A stretch of 64,000 bases of DNA, taken from NCBI GenBank assembly GCA_900323505.1, contig OOIN01000002.1:1116001-1180000 (forward strand), written 5' to 3'. The stretch comes from Ustilago trichophora. Taxonomy: Eukaryota; Basidiomycota; Ustilaginomycetes; Ustilaginales; Ustilaginaceae. Below the pieces are notes generated by a model that made no database searches, was not told the origin of the DNA, and was given only the letters and a program-made list of their open reading frames with translations. The position numbers were made by a program, and so were the translations under genes. Below are positions 10,302 to 20,224 of the stretch, piece by piece. How positions within the stretch are numbered: position 1 is the stretch's first letter; every line of letters begins with the position of its first letter.

Positions 10302-10793
10302 ATGGCGCAACTTCCACCTTACCTGGTACGAATCGTAGCGTCGATGCTGACGCAAGCGCTTACACGAAAATTGGCCAACTCGCCACTCTTCTTCCGTGTA
10401 GTTGATCGAATGATCCACGAAATTGATCATATGCCACATCGTGTTCAGGGCCGTCAAGTTCCGCCATACCAGCCCCCATTGGGCATGCGTGAGAGTGAAT
10501 GGGATCAAGACCATGGAGAGCCGCATAACGAGCCCTCGCCTTTCCCGGCAGCGTCGAAGGGCAAGGATGGCAAGCAAGGAGCGGCAGCAGAGGGAGGGGC
10601 AGACAAGCCAGCGATGAGCTTCGAGGAGGCTCAAAGGCATAGAGCAAGGATGTCGTATCAGCAAAGCCAGAGGCTGGCGCAAAGAGATCGAGCTAGAGCG
10701 GAGGAGCAACAAAAAGCGGCAAAGGACAATTCTGTGTCGAAAGAACTTAGAGAGCTGCAAGAGAAATTGCGAGAGCTACGAGGAAAGCAATGA
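10302..10793 (+). CDS. Small hypothetical protein, possibly mitochondrial
   Basis: A 163-residue product that I do not recognise. The N-terminal ~60 residues are moderately hydrophobic and basic with no acidic residue in the first 35 (LPPYLVRIVASMLTQALTRKL), compatible with a mitochondrial presequence or an amphipathic helix. The middle is Pro/Gly/Ala-rich. The C-terminal ~60 residues are a charged, Arg/Glu/Gln-rich segment predicted as a helix or coiled coil (AQRDRARAEEQQKAAK). The frame is open upstream to 10053, but ATG 10302 (context GCAAGATGG) gives the sensible start. Function unknown. Confidence 0.6.
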   Translation: MAQLPPYLVRIVASMLTQALTRKLANSPLFFRVVDRMIHEIDHMPHRVQGRQVPPYQPPLGMRESEWDQDHGEPHNEPSPFPAASKGKDGKQGAAAEGGADKPAMSFEEAQRHRARMSYQQSQRLAQRDRARAEEQQKAAKDNSVSKELRELQEKLRELRGKQ

Positions 10794-11995
10794 CGCAGCC
10801 TTGACATTCATTACCACACCATACAAGGCAGCATCGGGCTGAGATGGGCTAATTGCGATACACGATGCAATGCATTCGACCCTCCCTGACCCCCAGCATG
10901 CATTCGACAACGACTCCACCCTATTGTAACAACAGCTTATGTGAATCATCACAAGCATTGCATCTGTACTACTACTGAACCCAACATACACATTGCATGC
11001 ACGTTTACCACCATTCTCACCAACACGGATATGTGCTTATATCGACCAGTGTTGTCCTTCTTTGTTGACAAAAATGAACTATTTGCTTGCGCTCCCAAGC
11101 GAATTGCTTCATGGTAAAGCGTCAAAATGACCAGTTGTACGAGTTTTCACTGCTGATGCTGTCAGTAGCCGGCTCGGAACTTTGCGCGCGTTCTTGCTGG
11201 CTCAAATGCTTGCAGGGTAAAATACCGCTCACTGTCGTGTGTGGCACACATTGTAGATAGATACGCATCCTAGAAATGCGAGACTCTATCTTCAGCCTTT
11301 ACCGCTGTTGTTGCAATTGTGCAGAGACTTCAGGGCCACACCTGCCCTCTTGCAGACATCTGCACGCTTCCACGAGACCCTAGCACCACGCACGAGCACA
11401 GACGACATGCACGCGTCCACAGCATACAAGTAACACCGCGTGCGCATGACTCCCTCGATGACAGAGCTTGCTGCATGGATTAAACGGTTGTTGGATGAGG
11501 GAGGCGAATGCATGTAGAACGCGTCTCAAAGTCGCGCCTTGTGACTGTGCAATTTACGCGAAACGCGTTGGACGCGTTCCAACTCATTTACACGTCGAAC
11601 AGGATATGCGAAACTGGAAAATGCACACAAGTGCGCGAGGAATGAAAGCTCTGTGCCGAAAAGCGGCGCAAAGTAGCACAAAGAAAACAACTTCTCTCTC
11701 AACAGGCGAATGAGCAGACACGACAGCGTGCACAAAGAGCAGAGGAAACAACACCTCTCTTGAAGAAGCAGCACCAACACTTTCCTTCGCATGCTCTCAC
11801 CAACTCTCGACTTCCACTCCACCATCGCCGCCTTCCGTCATACCCCATCACACTACCACCCGTTGATTGGTATCAACTCTCGATAAAACTTGCTTCGTCT
11901 ATACCTTTCCGCACGACTACTACACTACAAGGAGGCAACCACATAGACTAAAAGATTTGCTTCAAGGCAAACCCTCACATACAAAGGAAATCAGG
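10794..11995. other. Intergenic region and promoter of MCM6
   Basis: About 1.2 kb with no supported gene. Its distal half looks like the 3' region of the upstream gene. The proximal half holds the ACGCGT cluster listed separately. The ~150 bases before 11996 are CT/CA-rich leader. The open frame 11867-11995 in frame with MCM6 starts at TTG and is not used. Confidence 0.6.
11411..11577 (+). promoter_or_regulatory. Cluster of MluI cell-cycle boxes upstream of MCM6
   Basis: Four exact ACGCGT hexamers at 11411-11416, 11519-11524, 11563-11568 and 11572-11577, plus a related TTACGCGAAA at 11554-11563 that resembles an E2F/MBF site. They lie ~420-585 bp upstream of the MCM6 ATG. In yeasts, ACGCGT is the site of MBF (Mbp1/Swi6 or Cdc10/Res), which drives G1/S transcription of replication genes including MCMs. 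Use by this fungus is inferred. Confidence 0.72.
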
Positions 11996-14929
11996 ATGTC
12001 GTCCTCTTCCGCCATGCCCTCCTCCCCCTTGGGCAGGATCGGTGGCCAGAACCGAAGCGGTGACCAGGACCGACTCGATCCTCTTGCTCTGGGACGATCG
12101 AACAACACATCAGGCGTAGGTGCCAGCGCACACCGAGCCTTCACTCCAGGCACATCAGAAGCCGGCTCGCTCAACCTCGAACGCCAACTGCGAGGCCAAT
12201 ACGAAGACGATGCCAGCACCGTCAATGGTGATTCCCGACCCATGGACGAGGATTCCACCCCTCGCCGCCCCCGCCCTCGTGCCGCCGTTGATACCCAGGA
12301 TATCCCCGTCGTCGTTGACGAAGTCGGTGAACGTGTGCGTGAGGGTTTCGCACAGTTCCTCGAGAGCTTCGTTGACCAGCCCCTCTCTGGCTCTCCTGAT
12401 CCCGATGGAGAAAAGGTGCAGGACCCCGTCTATATTGACCAGATCTACGCTCTGCGTGATTACAATCGTACCACGCTCTTTGTCGACTTCAGTCACATCT
12501 TGCGTCACGATGAAGTGCTGGCACGCGCTATCAGCGACCAGTACTACCGTTTCGTGCCTTACCTCCGCCGTGCACTCCTCGACCTCGTCAACACATACGT
12601 GCCCAACTATCTCTACCTTAACGCACACGTCGCTGCCACCGCTTCATCAGGTCTCATTCCTCGTGACTTTTCCGTGTCATTTTATAACCTCGGTCTCGTC
12701 TCTGGTATCCGCGACATGCGTACAGACCGAGTTGGAAAGCTTGTTTCCATCAGCGGTACAGTGACCCGTACAAGTGAGGTGAGACCAGAACTTCTCTACG
12801 GTGCATTCACTTGCACAACCTGCAGCACTACCGTACGCGACGTCGAGCAGCAATTCAAGTACACCGAACCTGTCATGTGTCGGAACCCAGTCTGCCAAAA
12901 CAGGAGGGAGTGGCAGCTCAACGTCGACCAGAGCCGATTCTGCGATTGGCAAAAGGTGCGCATTCAGGAGAATGCCAACGAAATCCCCACGGGAAGCATG
13001 CCACGCAGTCTCGATGTTATCTTGCGTTCGGAGATTGTCGAACGTGCTAAAGCCGGTGACAAGTGCGTGTTTACGGGTACTTTTATCGTTGTTCCGGATG
13101 TTTCGCAGCTCGGCGTGCCAGGAGTCAACGCCCAGATCCAGCGTGAGGCTCAGGGTGGACGACCGGCGGAGGGTGTCAACGCACAAGGTGTCTCGGGTCT
13201 CAAGAGTCTTGGTGTCCGCGACTTGACGTACAAGACTGCTTTCCTTGCTTGCATGGTGCAGAGCGCTGATGCGAGGGGCGGAAACGATATCCGTGCCGAT
13301 TTCACCGACGACAACGAGGACCCTGAAACCCTGATGGACTCGCTCACCGAGGCCGAGAGGGACGAGCTCGAGGCCATGGTCATGTCCGAAGACATCTACA
13401 GCCGCCTCGTCCAATCCATCGCCCCCACCGTGTATGGCCACGACATTGTCAAAAAGGGTATCCTGCTCCAGCTTATGGGCGGCGTGCACAAGTCCACAAA
13501 GGAAGGTATGCGCCTCCGTGGCGACATCAACATTTGCATTGTCGGTGATCCTTCGACGTCCAAATCTCAGTTTCTCAAGTATGTTTGTGGCTTCATGCCT
13601 CGAGCTGTCTACACCTCCGGTAAAGCGTCTTCGGCCGCTGGTCTCACTGCTGCCGTAGTTAAGGACGAGGAAACCGGCGAGTTCACGATCGAAGCGGGAG
13701 CTCTCATGCTTGCCGATAACGGTATCTGTGCGATTGACGAGTTCGACAAGATGGACGTTGCCGACCAGGTTGCTATTCACGAAACCATGGAACAGCAGAC
13801 CATCAGTATCGCCAAAGCGGGTATTCAAGCCACACTCAACGCCCGTACCTCCATTCTTGCGGCAGCCAACCCCGTCGGTGGACGCTACAACCGCAAGCAA
13901 ACTCTGCGAGCCAACGTCGCCATGTCAGCCCCCATCATGTCGCGTTTCGATCTTTTCTTCGTTGTCCTCGACGAATGCAATGAGGCAGTTGATATGAACA
14001 TCGCACAGCACATTGTCAATGTCCACCGCTTCCGCGATGCGGCGATCGATCCCGAGTTTAGCACCGAGGCGATCCAGCGATACATCCGATATGCACGAAC
14101 TTTCCAGCCCAAGCTGACCCCGGAAGCGAGCGACGTGCTAGTTGACAAGTACCGACAGCTGCGTCAGGACGACTCTGGCCCTGGCAAGAACTCGTACCGT
14201 ATCACGGTGAGGCAGTTGGAGTCGATGATCCGATTGTGCGAGGCGATTGCAAGGGCCAACTGCAGGCACGAGATCACGCCGGCGTTTGTACGTGAGGCCT
14301 ACTCGCTGTTGCGCCAGTCGATCATCCACGTCGAGAAGGACGATATCGACTTTGACGAGGAAGAGGAGGAGGAACAGCAGCGTCTCCAGCAGCAGCAGGA
14401 ACGTGAATCCGCCGCAGCTGCTGCTCAACCTTTGTCCTCACTCGGCGCCATGGACGAGGACAGCATGGACCCCAACAGCGAGTCGATGCATCAAGCCTCG
14501 TCTTCTGCCGTCGGTGCAGCTTCGGGAGACATGGCATCCAGCTCAGCAGCTTCGAAACGCAAGATCAGGATCACCTTTGACCGCTACATGGAGATCGCCA
14601 ACCTCATCGTGCTGCGTGTTAACGAGGTGGAGCGTCAAACCATGCAGGGTGTCAATCGATCCGAATTGGTCGACTGGTACCTCCTCCAGCGCGAGAATGA
14701 CATTGAGACAGTGGACCAGTTCGAAGAGGAGACCGAGCTGATCAAAAAGGTGCTCACAAAGCTGGTCAAGGATTCGATGCTGTTGGAGCTGCGAGAGCAG
14801 ATCGACGAGGATGGCAACCCGATCAGCAGTGTAGGTGATGCTTCGGGTTCGTCGGCAGGTGACGCTGTGCTGATGGTGCACCCGCAGGTAGACATCGACA
14901 GTATTGGGGCCACTACCAGCACTGCTTAA
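11996..14929 (+). CDS. MCM6: DNA replication licensing factor Mcm6
   Basis: A 977-residue subunit of the Mcm2-7 helicase. The MCM N-terminal domain carries a C4 zinc finger at ~residues 270-300 (CTTC then CRNPVC). The AAA+ core has Walker A GDPSTSKSQF from residue 517, Walker B AIDEFDKMD at ~578-586 and the arginine finger SRFDLFF. The wording around ALMLADNGICAIDEFDKMD and the C-terminal winged-helix segment (FDRYMEIANLIVLRVNE) favour Mcm6 over the other paralogues. A Glu/Gln/Ala-rich linker at ~780-830 separates the core from the C-terminal domain. ATG 11996 precedes the disordered N-terminal tail and is the first ATG of the frame. Promoter has MCB-type elements. Confidence 0.96.
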   Translation: MSSSSAMPSSPLGRIGGQNRSGDQDRLDPLALGRSNNTSGVGASAHRAFTPGTSEAGSLNLERQLRGQYEDDASTVNGDSRPMDEDSTPRRPRPRAAVDTQDIPVVVDEVGERVREGFAQFLESFVDQPLSGSPDPDGEKVQDPVYIDQIYALRDYNRTTLFVDFSHILRHDEVLARAISDQYYRFVPYLRRALLDLVNTYVPNYLYLNAHVAATASSGLIPRDFSVSFYNLGLVSGIRDMRTDRVGKLVSISGTVTRTSEVRPELLYGAFTCTTCSTTVRDVEQQFKYTEPVMCRNPVCQNRREWQLNVDQSRFCDWQKVRIQENANEIPTGSMPRSLDVILRSEIVERAKAGDKCVFTGTFIVVPDVSQLGVPGVNAQIQREAQGGRPAEGVNAQGVSGLKSLGVRDLTYKTAFLACMVQSADARGGNDIRADFTDDNEDPETLMDSLTEAERDELEAMVMSEDIYSRLVQSIAPTVYGHDIVKKGILLQLMGGVHKSTKEGMRLRGDINICIVGDPSTSKSQFLKYVCGFMPRAVYTSGKASSAAGLTAAVVKDEETGEFTIEAGALMLADNGICAIDEFDKMDVADQVAIHETMEQQTISIAKAGIQATLNARTSILAAANPVGGRYNRKQTLRANVAMSAPIMSRFDLFFVVLDECNEAVDMNIAQHIVNVHRFRDAAIDPEFSTEAIQRYIRYARTFQPKLTPEASDVLVDKYRQLRQDDSGPGKNSYRITVRQLESMIRLCEAIARANCRHEITPAFVREAYSLLRQSIIHVEKDDIDFDEEEEEEQQRLQQQQERESAAAAAQPLSSLGAMDEDSMDPNSESMHQASSSAVGAASGDMASSSAASKRKIRITFDRYMEIANLIVLRVNEVERQTMQGVNRSELVDWYLLQRENDIETVDQFEEETELIKKVLTKLVKDSMLLELREQIDEDGNPISSVGDASGSSAGDAVLMVHPQVDIDSIGATTSTA

Positions 14930-15906
14930 TTTCGATACTGTGTAGTTTGGTTTGTTCTCGATTGTACTTCTAAGGGATTCGTTCTGCTTCTTTCTGTATC
15001 TGACTCTGATGTTTTAGGTTAACAAGATACTACTAGCTTGATCGTTCAAGTGTGAAAAAGACTTGTGAATGAGAAGGAGCGGTAATGACTCGGGCCAAAG
15101 AAAGTGAAAGAGACGGGAAGGCTTCAGTCCAGAATAGGGGTGTGCTTTTCTCCGATGTCTGCCTGTCCTACCACAGAACGGATGATGATCTTATCTGACA
15201 TGCGATCCGATGTCCAGGTCAGCTGATGCTCGATGCAATATCACCTGAGCAGCTTTAATCACAGAATGGGTTGTTCGTTGTAGTCACCATTAACTCGAAA
15301 CCCAGATCCGAGAAGGAGAAAATTCAGGGTCCTTGCAGTTACAGTACACAGGGTCACGCACCCCTTTCTTGGTTCGGATCTTGGAATTTCGACTTTGTGG
15401 ACAATGGGGTGGGGCCCCTGCATTGGTTGATTTTTCGGGCTTTGGGAGAGAGAGACCGAAACGATTGGCACAGCTTTATCCACAGAGTGGCGAAATCAGC
15501 CTCAAACCATAGTGTGTCTCCTATCTGACATCCTTTGCATCGTTTCACCATCACTCCACTTCAACCGATAGACTCTAGAATAGCGCCAGTCGCCAACACA
15601 GCAACGGGACACCTTCGACCAGAGTCAGTACAACAGTAGTCATCCGAACGTCGTTTTCGGCCGTCTTCAGATATTGTTGCACTCAGAAACTCCGTCCCAG
15701 ACTAGAGCCGACAGAAGCCTCTACCATATAACCAGAGCTTGGGCGCTGCTGTCCATCAGAACAGCCTTCATTTCCATGCATAAGGAATTCATCCCTCCTC
15801 TTTCCCACTTCAGGTAGACAACATCGAGATTTCGACTGCAGGTCAGCAAAGACGGAAACTTGTCCAACACTCTAGCTGACCTCGTCAGCCACCAGCCAAC
15901 TTTGCC
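14930..15906. other. Intergenic region (MCM6 to ceramidase)
   Basis: About 980 bp of same-strand spacer. It contains one TACAGTACA motif at 15340-15348. No gene, RNA or repeat was recognised. The last ~300 bases are probably the ceramidase promoter and leader. Confidence 0.5.
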
Positions 15907-18570
15907 ATGACCGGCGTCGGCTACCATCTCATCCCCAGCAGGGAGAGCGAGGAGACTTGTGTCTCCATGGTGGACGAGGAAAAGACCTCCAACTTTGATA
16001 AACAAGCTCTTCCTTCTTCTCCTGAAAGCATCGACGACGATGATACCGACATCCCACCTCGTCGCAGAACCTCTTGGCTGAAGCTCAAAGCGATCCTCCT
16101 CATTGCCCTTGTCGCATCCACTACCATCGCAGCATGCTGCATATACCGCAGCGGTGTCAGTCCTACCTCGTTGTGGACAAATCGACCCATCACTCCCCAT
16201 CGACCCACCCCCGCTCTATCCTCGGACTCAAAAGTCATCTTTGGCCTCGGAATCGGCGACGTCACCGGCCCAATTGTTGAGGTCAACATGATGGGCTATG
16301 CCTCCCTCCCTCAGACAAATACGGGACTTCACATCCGTCTCCGCTCCCGAGCCTTCATCGTCGGCTCACAAGAGACCGAGTCGACCAACTACTTCCGCAC
16401 TCGCCTCGCAGCGAGGTTCAAGAGCTTCATCCCCACCGCAGATGGTTCTGCCACGCGATGGCTCTTTATCAACTCTGACATCTGCATGGGTGATACAGCC
16501 GTACGCAAGGCAGTGGTGGATCAACTGAGGCAAAAATACCCGGGAGTGTATGGGGAGAGGAACGTCGCTTTTGTAGGCACACATTCGCATGCTGGTCCCG
16601 GAGGGTTCATGCAATCCCTCCTGCCTACGCTTACGTCTAAAGGCGTCATTCTGCAGAACTTTGACGCCATCGTCCAAGGCACCGTCAAAGCCGCCGTTCA
16701 GGCGCACGAAGATTATCTCTCTCGTCAATCCCGCGTAGCTTCGGGCGAAAGCGCCACTCGCCTAAGCTATGGCAAGACTCGCTTGGTAGATGCCCACATT
16801 CAACGTAGCCGATACGCATACGAGCAGAACCCACAGCAAGAGAGGGATCTCTATAATGACGAAGATCAAGATCACGATTTCGGCTTGCTCAAGTTCGAAG
16901 ATCTTCTACAGACCCAGAAAGGTACCTCAGCGGCTACAGCTGCAGGATTTTTGTCGTGGTATGCGGTACACGGAACGTCGCTATACGAGAACAATACCTT
17001 GACTTCGGGTGATAACAAAGGATTGGCCGCGTTGCTGTATGAGAGCGCGCAACAGCCAGAAATGTTGCCTGGGCAGAACGGATTCGTGGCCGGTTTCTCA
17101 CAGGCCTTGGTGGGTGATACTTCGCCCAATACCAAGGGAGCATGGTGTGATGATGGTAGTGCTTGCGAGTACAAGCATTCGACTTGCGACAATGGCAAAG
17201 GGAAGGAGAGGGTGCAGACGTGTCATGGAAGGGGACCGGCATGGGGTCTGGACGAGTATCTTCCAGTCAGTCCGACAGGAGGATACGATTGGGCCTCGAA
17301 CGAGATCATTGCTCGTAAGCAGGTGGATGCTGCTCAGTCTATCATGGAACGCCCCGTGACCACCACCACCACCACCACTTCTTCCTCCGCTGACGACTAC
17401 GAATCAATGACACACCTTACCGGCCCCATCAAGAGCGTCAAGATGAACGTCGATATGTCACAGTACACCGTCTACCGTCCCGATGGCAGTCGGGTCAAAA
17501 CCTGTCCCGCCGCCCTCGGCTACGGTTTCGCTGGAGGCACCACCGACGGTCCTGGCGCCTTCGACTTTGTTCAAGGTAGCAACAAGACCGACCACCACAA
17601 CCCCTTCTGGGACCTGGTCAAGGGTTTCATCAAGAATCCGTCGCAGGAGCAGATCGAGTGCCAGGCACCCAAAGCGATTCTGCTCGACGTTGGTGAGATT
17701 CACAAACCGTACGATTGGGGGCCGAGCATTGTCGAGGTGCAAATTTTGCGCGTGGGACGGCTGTTTATCCTGATTGTCCCTGGAGAGTTTACCACCATGG
17801 CAGGGTGGAGATTGAAAAAGGTGGTCGGAGAGGCGGTGAAGAAGGCTGGGTTGGTGGAGGAGGGGGAGGAGCCAATTGTACAGGTTAGTGGGCCTGCGTC
17901 GACCTATGGGCATTATGTGACTACGGAGGAGGAGTACAGTGTGCAAAGGTATGAGGGGGCCAGCACCCTATTTGGACCACATACTTTGGAGGCCTATATG
18001 GATGTGTTCTCCCGCCGACTCGTTCCCGCGCTTAAAGAAGGGGCACGAGACTTGCCAGTGGGACCACAGAAGGCGTTTGACATCACCAAAGCGTGGAAGT
18101 TGAAGACTGGCGTTGTATACGACAACCCTCCCATCGGACATTCTTTCGGCGACGTCCTGGAACAACCTCTACTCTCCTATCCCATCCCCAACTCCAACTC
18201 CTCTTTTTCACCCTCCCTATTCAACGGTCAACCAACCAGAGCGTCAACTTCGAACATCACCGTCACCTTTGTAGCCGCCAATCCACGCAACAATCTACGT
18301 CTCGAAGGCACATACTTTGAAATTCAACGTTTCAACACCGACACTGGCACCTGGCTCGTCGAACGCACCGATGGCCATCATTCCACAACAATGCGTTGGA
18401 CTCGAACCAACGAATTCCACGGATCATCCAAAATCGAGGTCGGATGGAACGTCGAAGCGTGGACCAAACAGGGTCTGTATAGGATCGTTTACTATGGCGA
18501 TCGAAAGACTCCTTTTACGGGCAAAATTCAAAGTTTCGAAGCTATCAGCTCCGAGTTCTACGTTGTGTAG
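15907..18570 (+). CDS. Neutral/alkaline ceramidase, type II membrane form
   Basis: An 887-residue neutral ceramidase, which hydrolyses ceramide to sphingoid base and fatty acid. The catalytic domain starts with FGLGIGDVTGPIVEVNMMGYA. Zinc-ligand segments THSHAGPGG and WYAVHGTSL are present. The nucleophile motif is seen as GDTSPNTKG, corresponding to the catalytic Ser region of the family. The C-terminal immunoglobulin-like domain ends in FEAISSEFYVV. A single hydrophobic segment at ~residues 58-80 (AILLIALVASTTIAACC), after a charged 57-residue N-terminal tail, indicates a signal anchor with a lumenal or extracellular catalytic domain. A Thr-rich run (~residues 480-490) is linker-like. No introns. 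Confidence 0.93.
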   Translation: MTGVGYHLIPSRESEETCVSMVDEEKTSNFDKQALPSSPESIDDDDTDIPPRRRTSWLKLKAILLIALVASTTIAACCIYRSGVSPTSLWTNRPITPHRPTPALSSDSKVIFGLGIGDVTGPIVEVNMMGYASLPQTNTGLHIRLRSRAFIVGSQETESTNYFRTRLAARFKSFIPTADGSATRWLFINSDICMGDTAVRKAVVDQLRQKYPGVYGERNVAFVGTHSHAGPGGFMQSLLPTLTSKGVILQNFDAIVQGTVKAAVQAHEDYLSRQSRVASGESATRLSYGKTRLVDAHIQRSRYAYEQNPQQERDLYNDEDQDHDFGLLKFEDLLQTQKGTSAATAAGFLSWYAVHGTSLYENNTLTSGDNKGLAALLYESAQQPEMLPGQNGFVAGFSQALVGDTSPNTKGAWCDDGSACEYKHSTCDNGKGKERVQTCHGRGPAWGLDEYLPVSPTGGYDWASNEIIARKQVDAAQSIMERPVTTTTTTTSSSADDYESMTHLTGPIKSVKMNVDMSQYTVYRPDGSRVKTCPAALGYGFAGGTTDGPGAFDFVQGSNKTDHHNPFWDLVKGFIKNPSQEQIECQAPKAILLDVGEIHKPYDWGPSIVEVQILRVGRLFILIVPGEFTTMAGWRLKKVVGEAVKKAGLVEEGEEPIVQVSGPASTYGHYVTTEEEYSVQRYEGASTLFGPHTLEAYMDVFSRRLVPALKEGARDLPVGPQKAFDITKAWKLKTGVVYDNPPIGHSFGDVLEQPLLSYPIPNSNSSFSPSLFNGQPTRASTSNITVTFVAANPRNNLRLEGTYFEIQRFNTDTGTWLVERTDGHHSTTMRWTRTNEFHGSSKIEVGWNVEAWTKQGLYRIVYYGDRKTPFTGKIQSFEAISSEFYVV

Positions 18571-18943
18571 AATTACTGTAGGTTTCATTGTAGGTATGGT
18601 TTCATGGACATGTATTGCACGTTTGATACCCCCTGGATCTCGTTTTGTTGTTGATCGTCAGTTGAACTCCTGTATATTTTTTGTGATTGCAATCTTGACT
18701 CACGCCGCATCTCTGTAATAAGCTCACTCTGTGCAGACCTGATTCAAAACTCCAGACTGACAAAGCCCATTTTTTTTTTTTGGATCAGAAGAGAAGAAAA
18801 GGGGTCTGGAACACTAGTTGCAGTCCTGTCTTGCACTGCAATTAGTCGCACACGCACTGTAAAATCTTGGTAACGGGCGTAATATGGCGCAATGGAAAAA
18901 GAGATGGAATCTAAGTGTGGGGAGAATTCAAAGCAGAACACAC
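18571..18943. other. Convergent 3' spacer (ceramidase / succinyl-CoA ligase)
   Basis: About 370 bp with a short T11-12 run near 18771. Probably 3' untranslated regions of both genes; nothing else seen. Confidence 0.5.
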
Positions 18944-20224
18944 TTAGAGAGTGCCCTTGTGAGCGCTCTCGACAGCCTTGGCTGCGGCCTCGTCAAGACC
19001 GTCAAAGGCAAAGATCTTGAGGTTGGACTTCTTGATCAACTCCTTTGCCTCCTTCTCGTGGGTACCCTGGAGACGGACGACAAGGGGGATGGTCAAATCG
19101 AGTTCCTGGGTGGCCTGGATGATACCCTCAGCGATCTTCTTGCACGAAACGATACCGCCGAAAATGTTGACAAAGATACTCTTGACCTCATTCGAGTTGA
19201 GGAGGAGCTCAAAGGCCTTCTTAACCGAAGCAGCGGAAGCGGTACCTCCGACGTCGAGGAAGTTGGCGGGGTTTCCGCCGTTGAGCTTGAGAACGTCCAT
19301 GGTGGCCATGGCGAGACCGGCACCGTTGACGAGGCATCCAATGTTGCCGTCGAGCTTGATAAAGTTGAGACCGTACTTGGCAGCATCGACCTCATCAGGG
19401 TCCTCCTGGGTAGTGTCGCGAAGCTCAAAGACGTCAGCCTGACGGAAGTCGGCGTTCTCATCGAAGCCGAGCTTGGCGTCCATGCAGAGAATCTCACCGT
19501 CCTTGGACTCGGCGAGGGGGTTGATCTCGACCTGGGTGGCGTCCTTCTCGTCAAAGAGCTTGTAGAGCTTCTGGAAGGTCTCGGCGGCCTGCTCCTCCTG
19601 CTTGACGCCGGTGAAGCCGAGCTTCTTGGCAATGTTGAGGGCGTCCTCCTTGCTGAGGCCGTTCTCAAAGTCGATGGGGGTGGTGATGATGGCGTCGGGG
19701 TTCTCGGCGGCAACATCTTCGATCGACATACCACCCTGGTTGGAGGCAATCATGACGGGAAGCTGAGTGGCACGGTCGTTGAGAACAGCAACGTAGTACT
19801 CGTGGTGTGGAGGTCGGGCCTCGGCAATCATGACGGCGTTGCAGAGACGACCAGCGGCACCGGTCTGCTTGGTGATGAGGTGGTTGCCAATCATCTTGGC
19901 AGCAAGGTCACGAGCCTCCTCGGGGGTCTTGATAAGGTGAACACCACCCTGGAGACCCGAGTCAAAGTGACCCTTACCACGACCACCGGCAAGGACCTGT
20001 GCCTTGATGACAATCTCCTTGCCGCCGAACGACTGGGCAGCCTTGTATGCTTCCTCGGGGGTCTTGGCAGCGATGTACTTGGGGGTAGCAATGCCGTACT
20101 TGTTGAGAATGTCCATGGAAAGGTGCTCGTGGATCGAGAGGTATCGCTTCTGGGCAGCAGCCTGGCCGCCTCGGACCATGGTCCTTGCCATCGAGGCGCG
20201 TGTTCGGAGTGCGTTGAACAGCAT
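18944..20224 (-). CDS. LSC2: Succinyl-CoA ligase beta subunit, mitochondrial
   Basis: A 426-residue TCA-cycle enzyme subunit (succinyl-CoA + NDP + Pi = succinate + NTP + CoA). A basic presequence (MLFNALRTRASMARTMVRGG) precedes the mature start LSIHEHLSMDILNKYGI. The ATP-grasp domain contains KAQVLAGGRGKGHF and EINPLAES. The C-terminal CoA-ligase domain contains NIFGGIVSCKKIAEGI. The frame is open upstream to 20323 from a non-ATG codon; ATG 20224 matches the presequence. Codon choice is strongly C/G-ending, typical of a highly expressed gene. A 464-codon antisense frame overlies it and is a mirror artefact. Confidence 0.96.
   Translation of the reverse strand: MLFNALRTRASMARTMVRGGQAAAQKRYLSIHEHLSMDILNKYGIATPKYIAAKTPEEAYKAAQSFGGKEIVIKAQVLAGGRGKGHFDSGLQGGVHLIKTPEEARDLAAKMIGNHLITKQTGAAGRLCNAVMIAEARPPHHEYYVAVLNDRATQLPVMIASNQGGMSIEDVAAENPDAIITTPIDFENGLSKEDALNIAKKLGFTGVKQEEQAAETFQKLYKLFDEKDATQVEINPLAESKDGEILCMDAKLGFDENADFRQADVFELRDTTQEDPDEVDAAKYGLNFIKLDGNIGCLVNGAGLAMATMDVLKLNGGNPANFLDVGGTASAASVKKAFELLLNSNEVKSIFVNIFGGIVSCKKIAEGIIQATQELDLTIPLVVRLQGTHEKEAKELIKKSNLKIFAFDGLDEAAAKAVESAHKGTL

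Noticed and set aside
12677..13900. 407-codon minus-strand frame across MCM6
   Set aside because: Antisense shadow of the MCM core.
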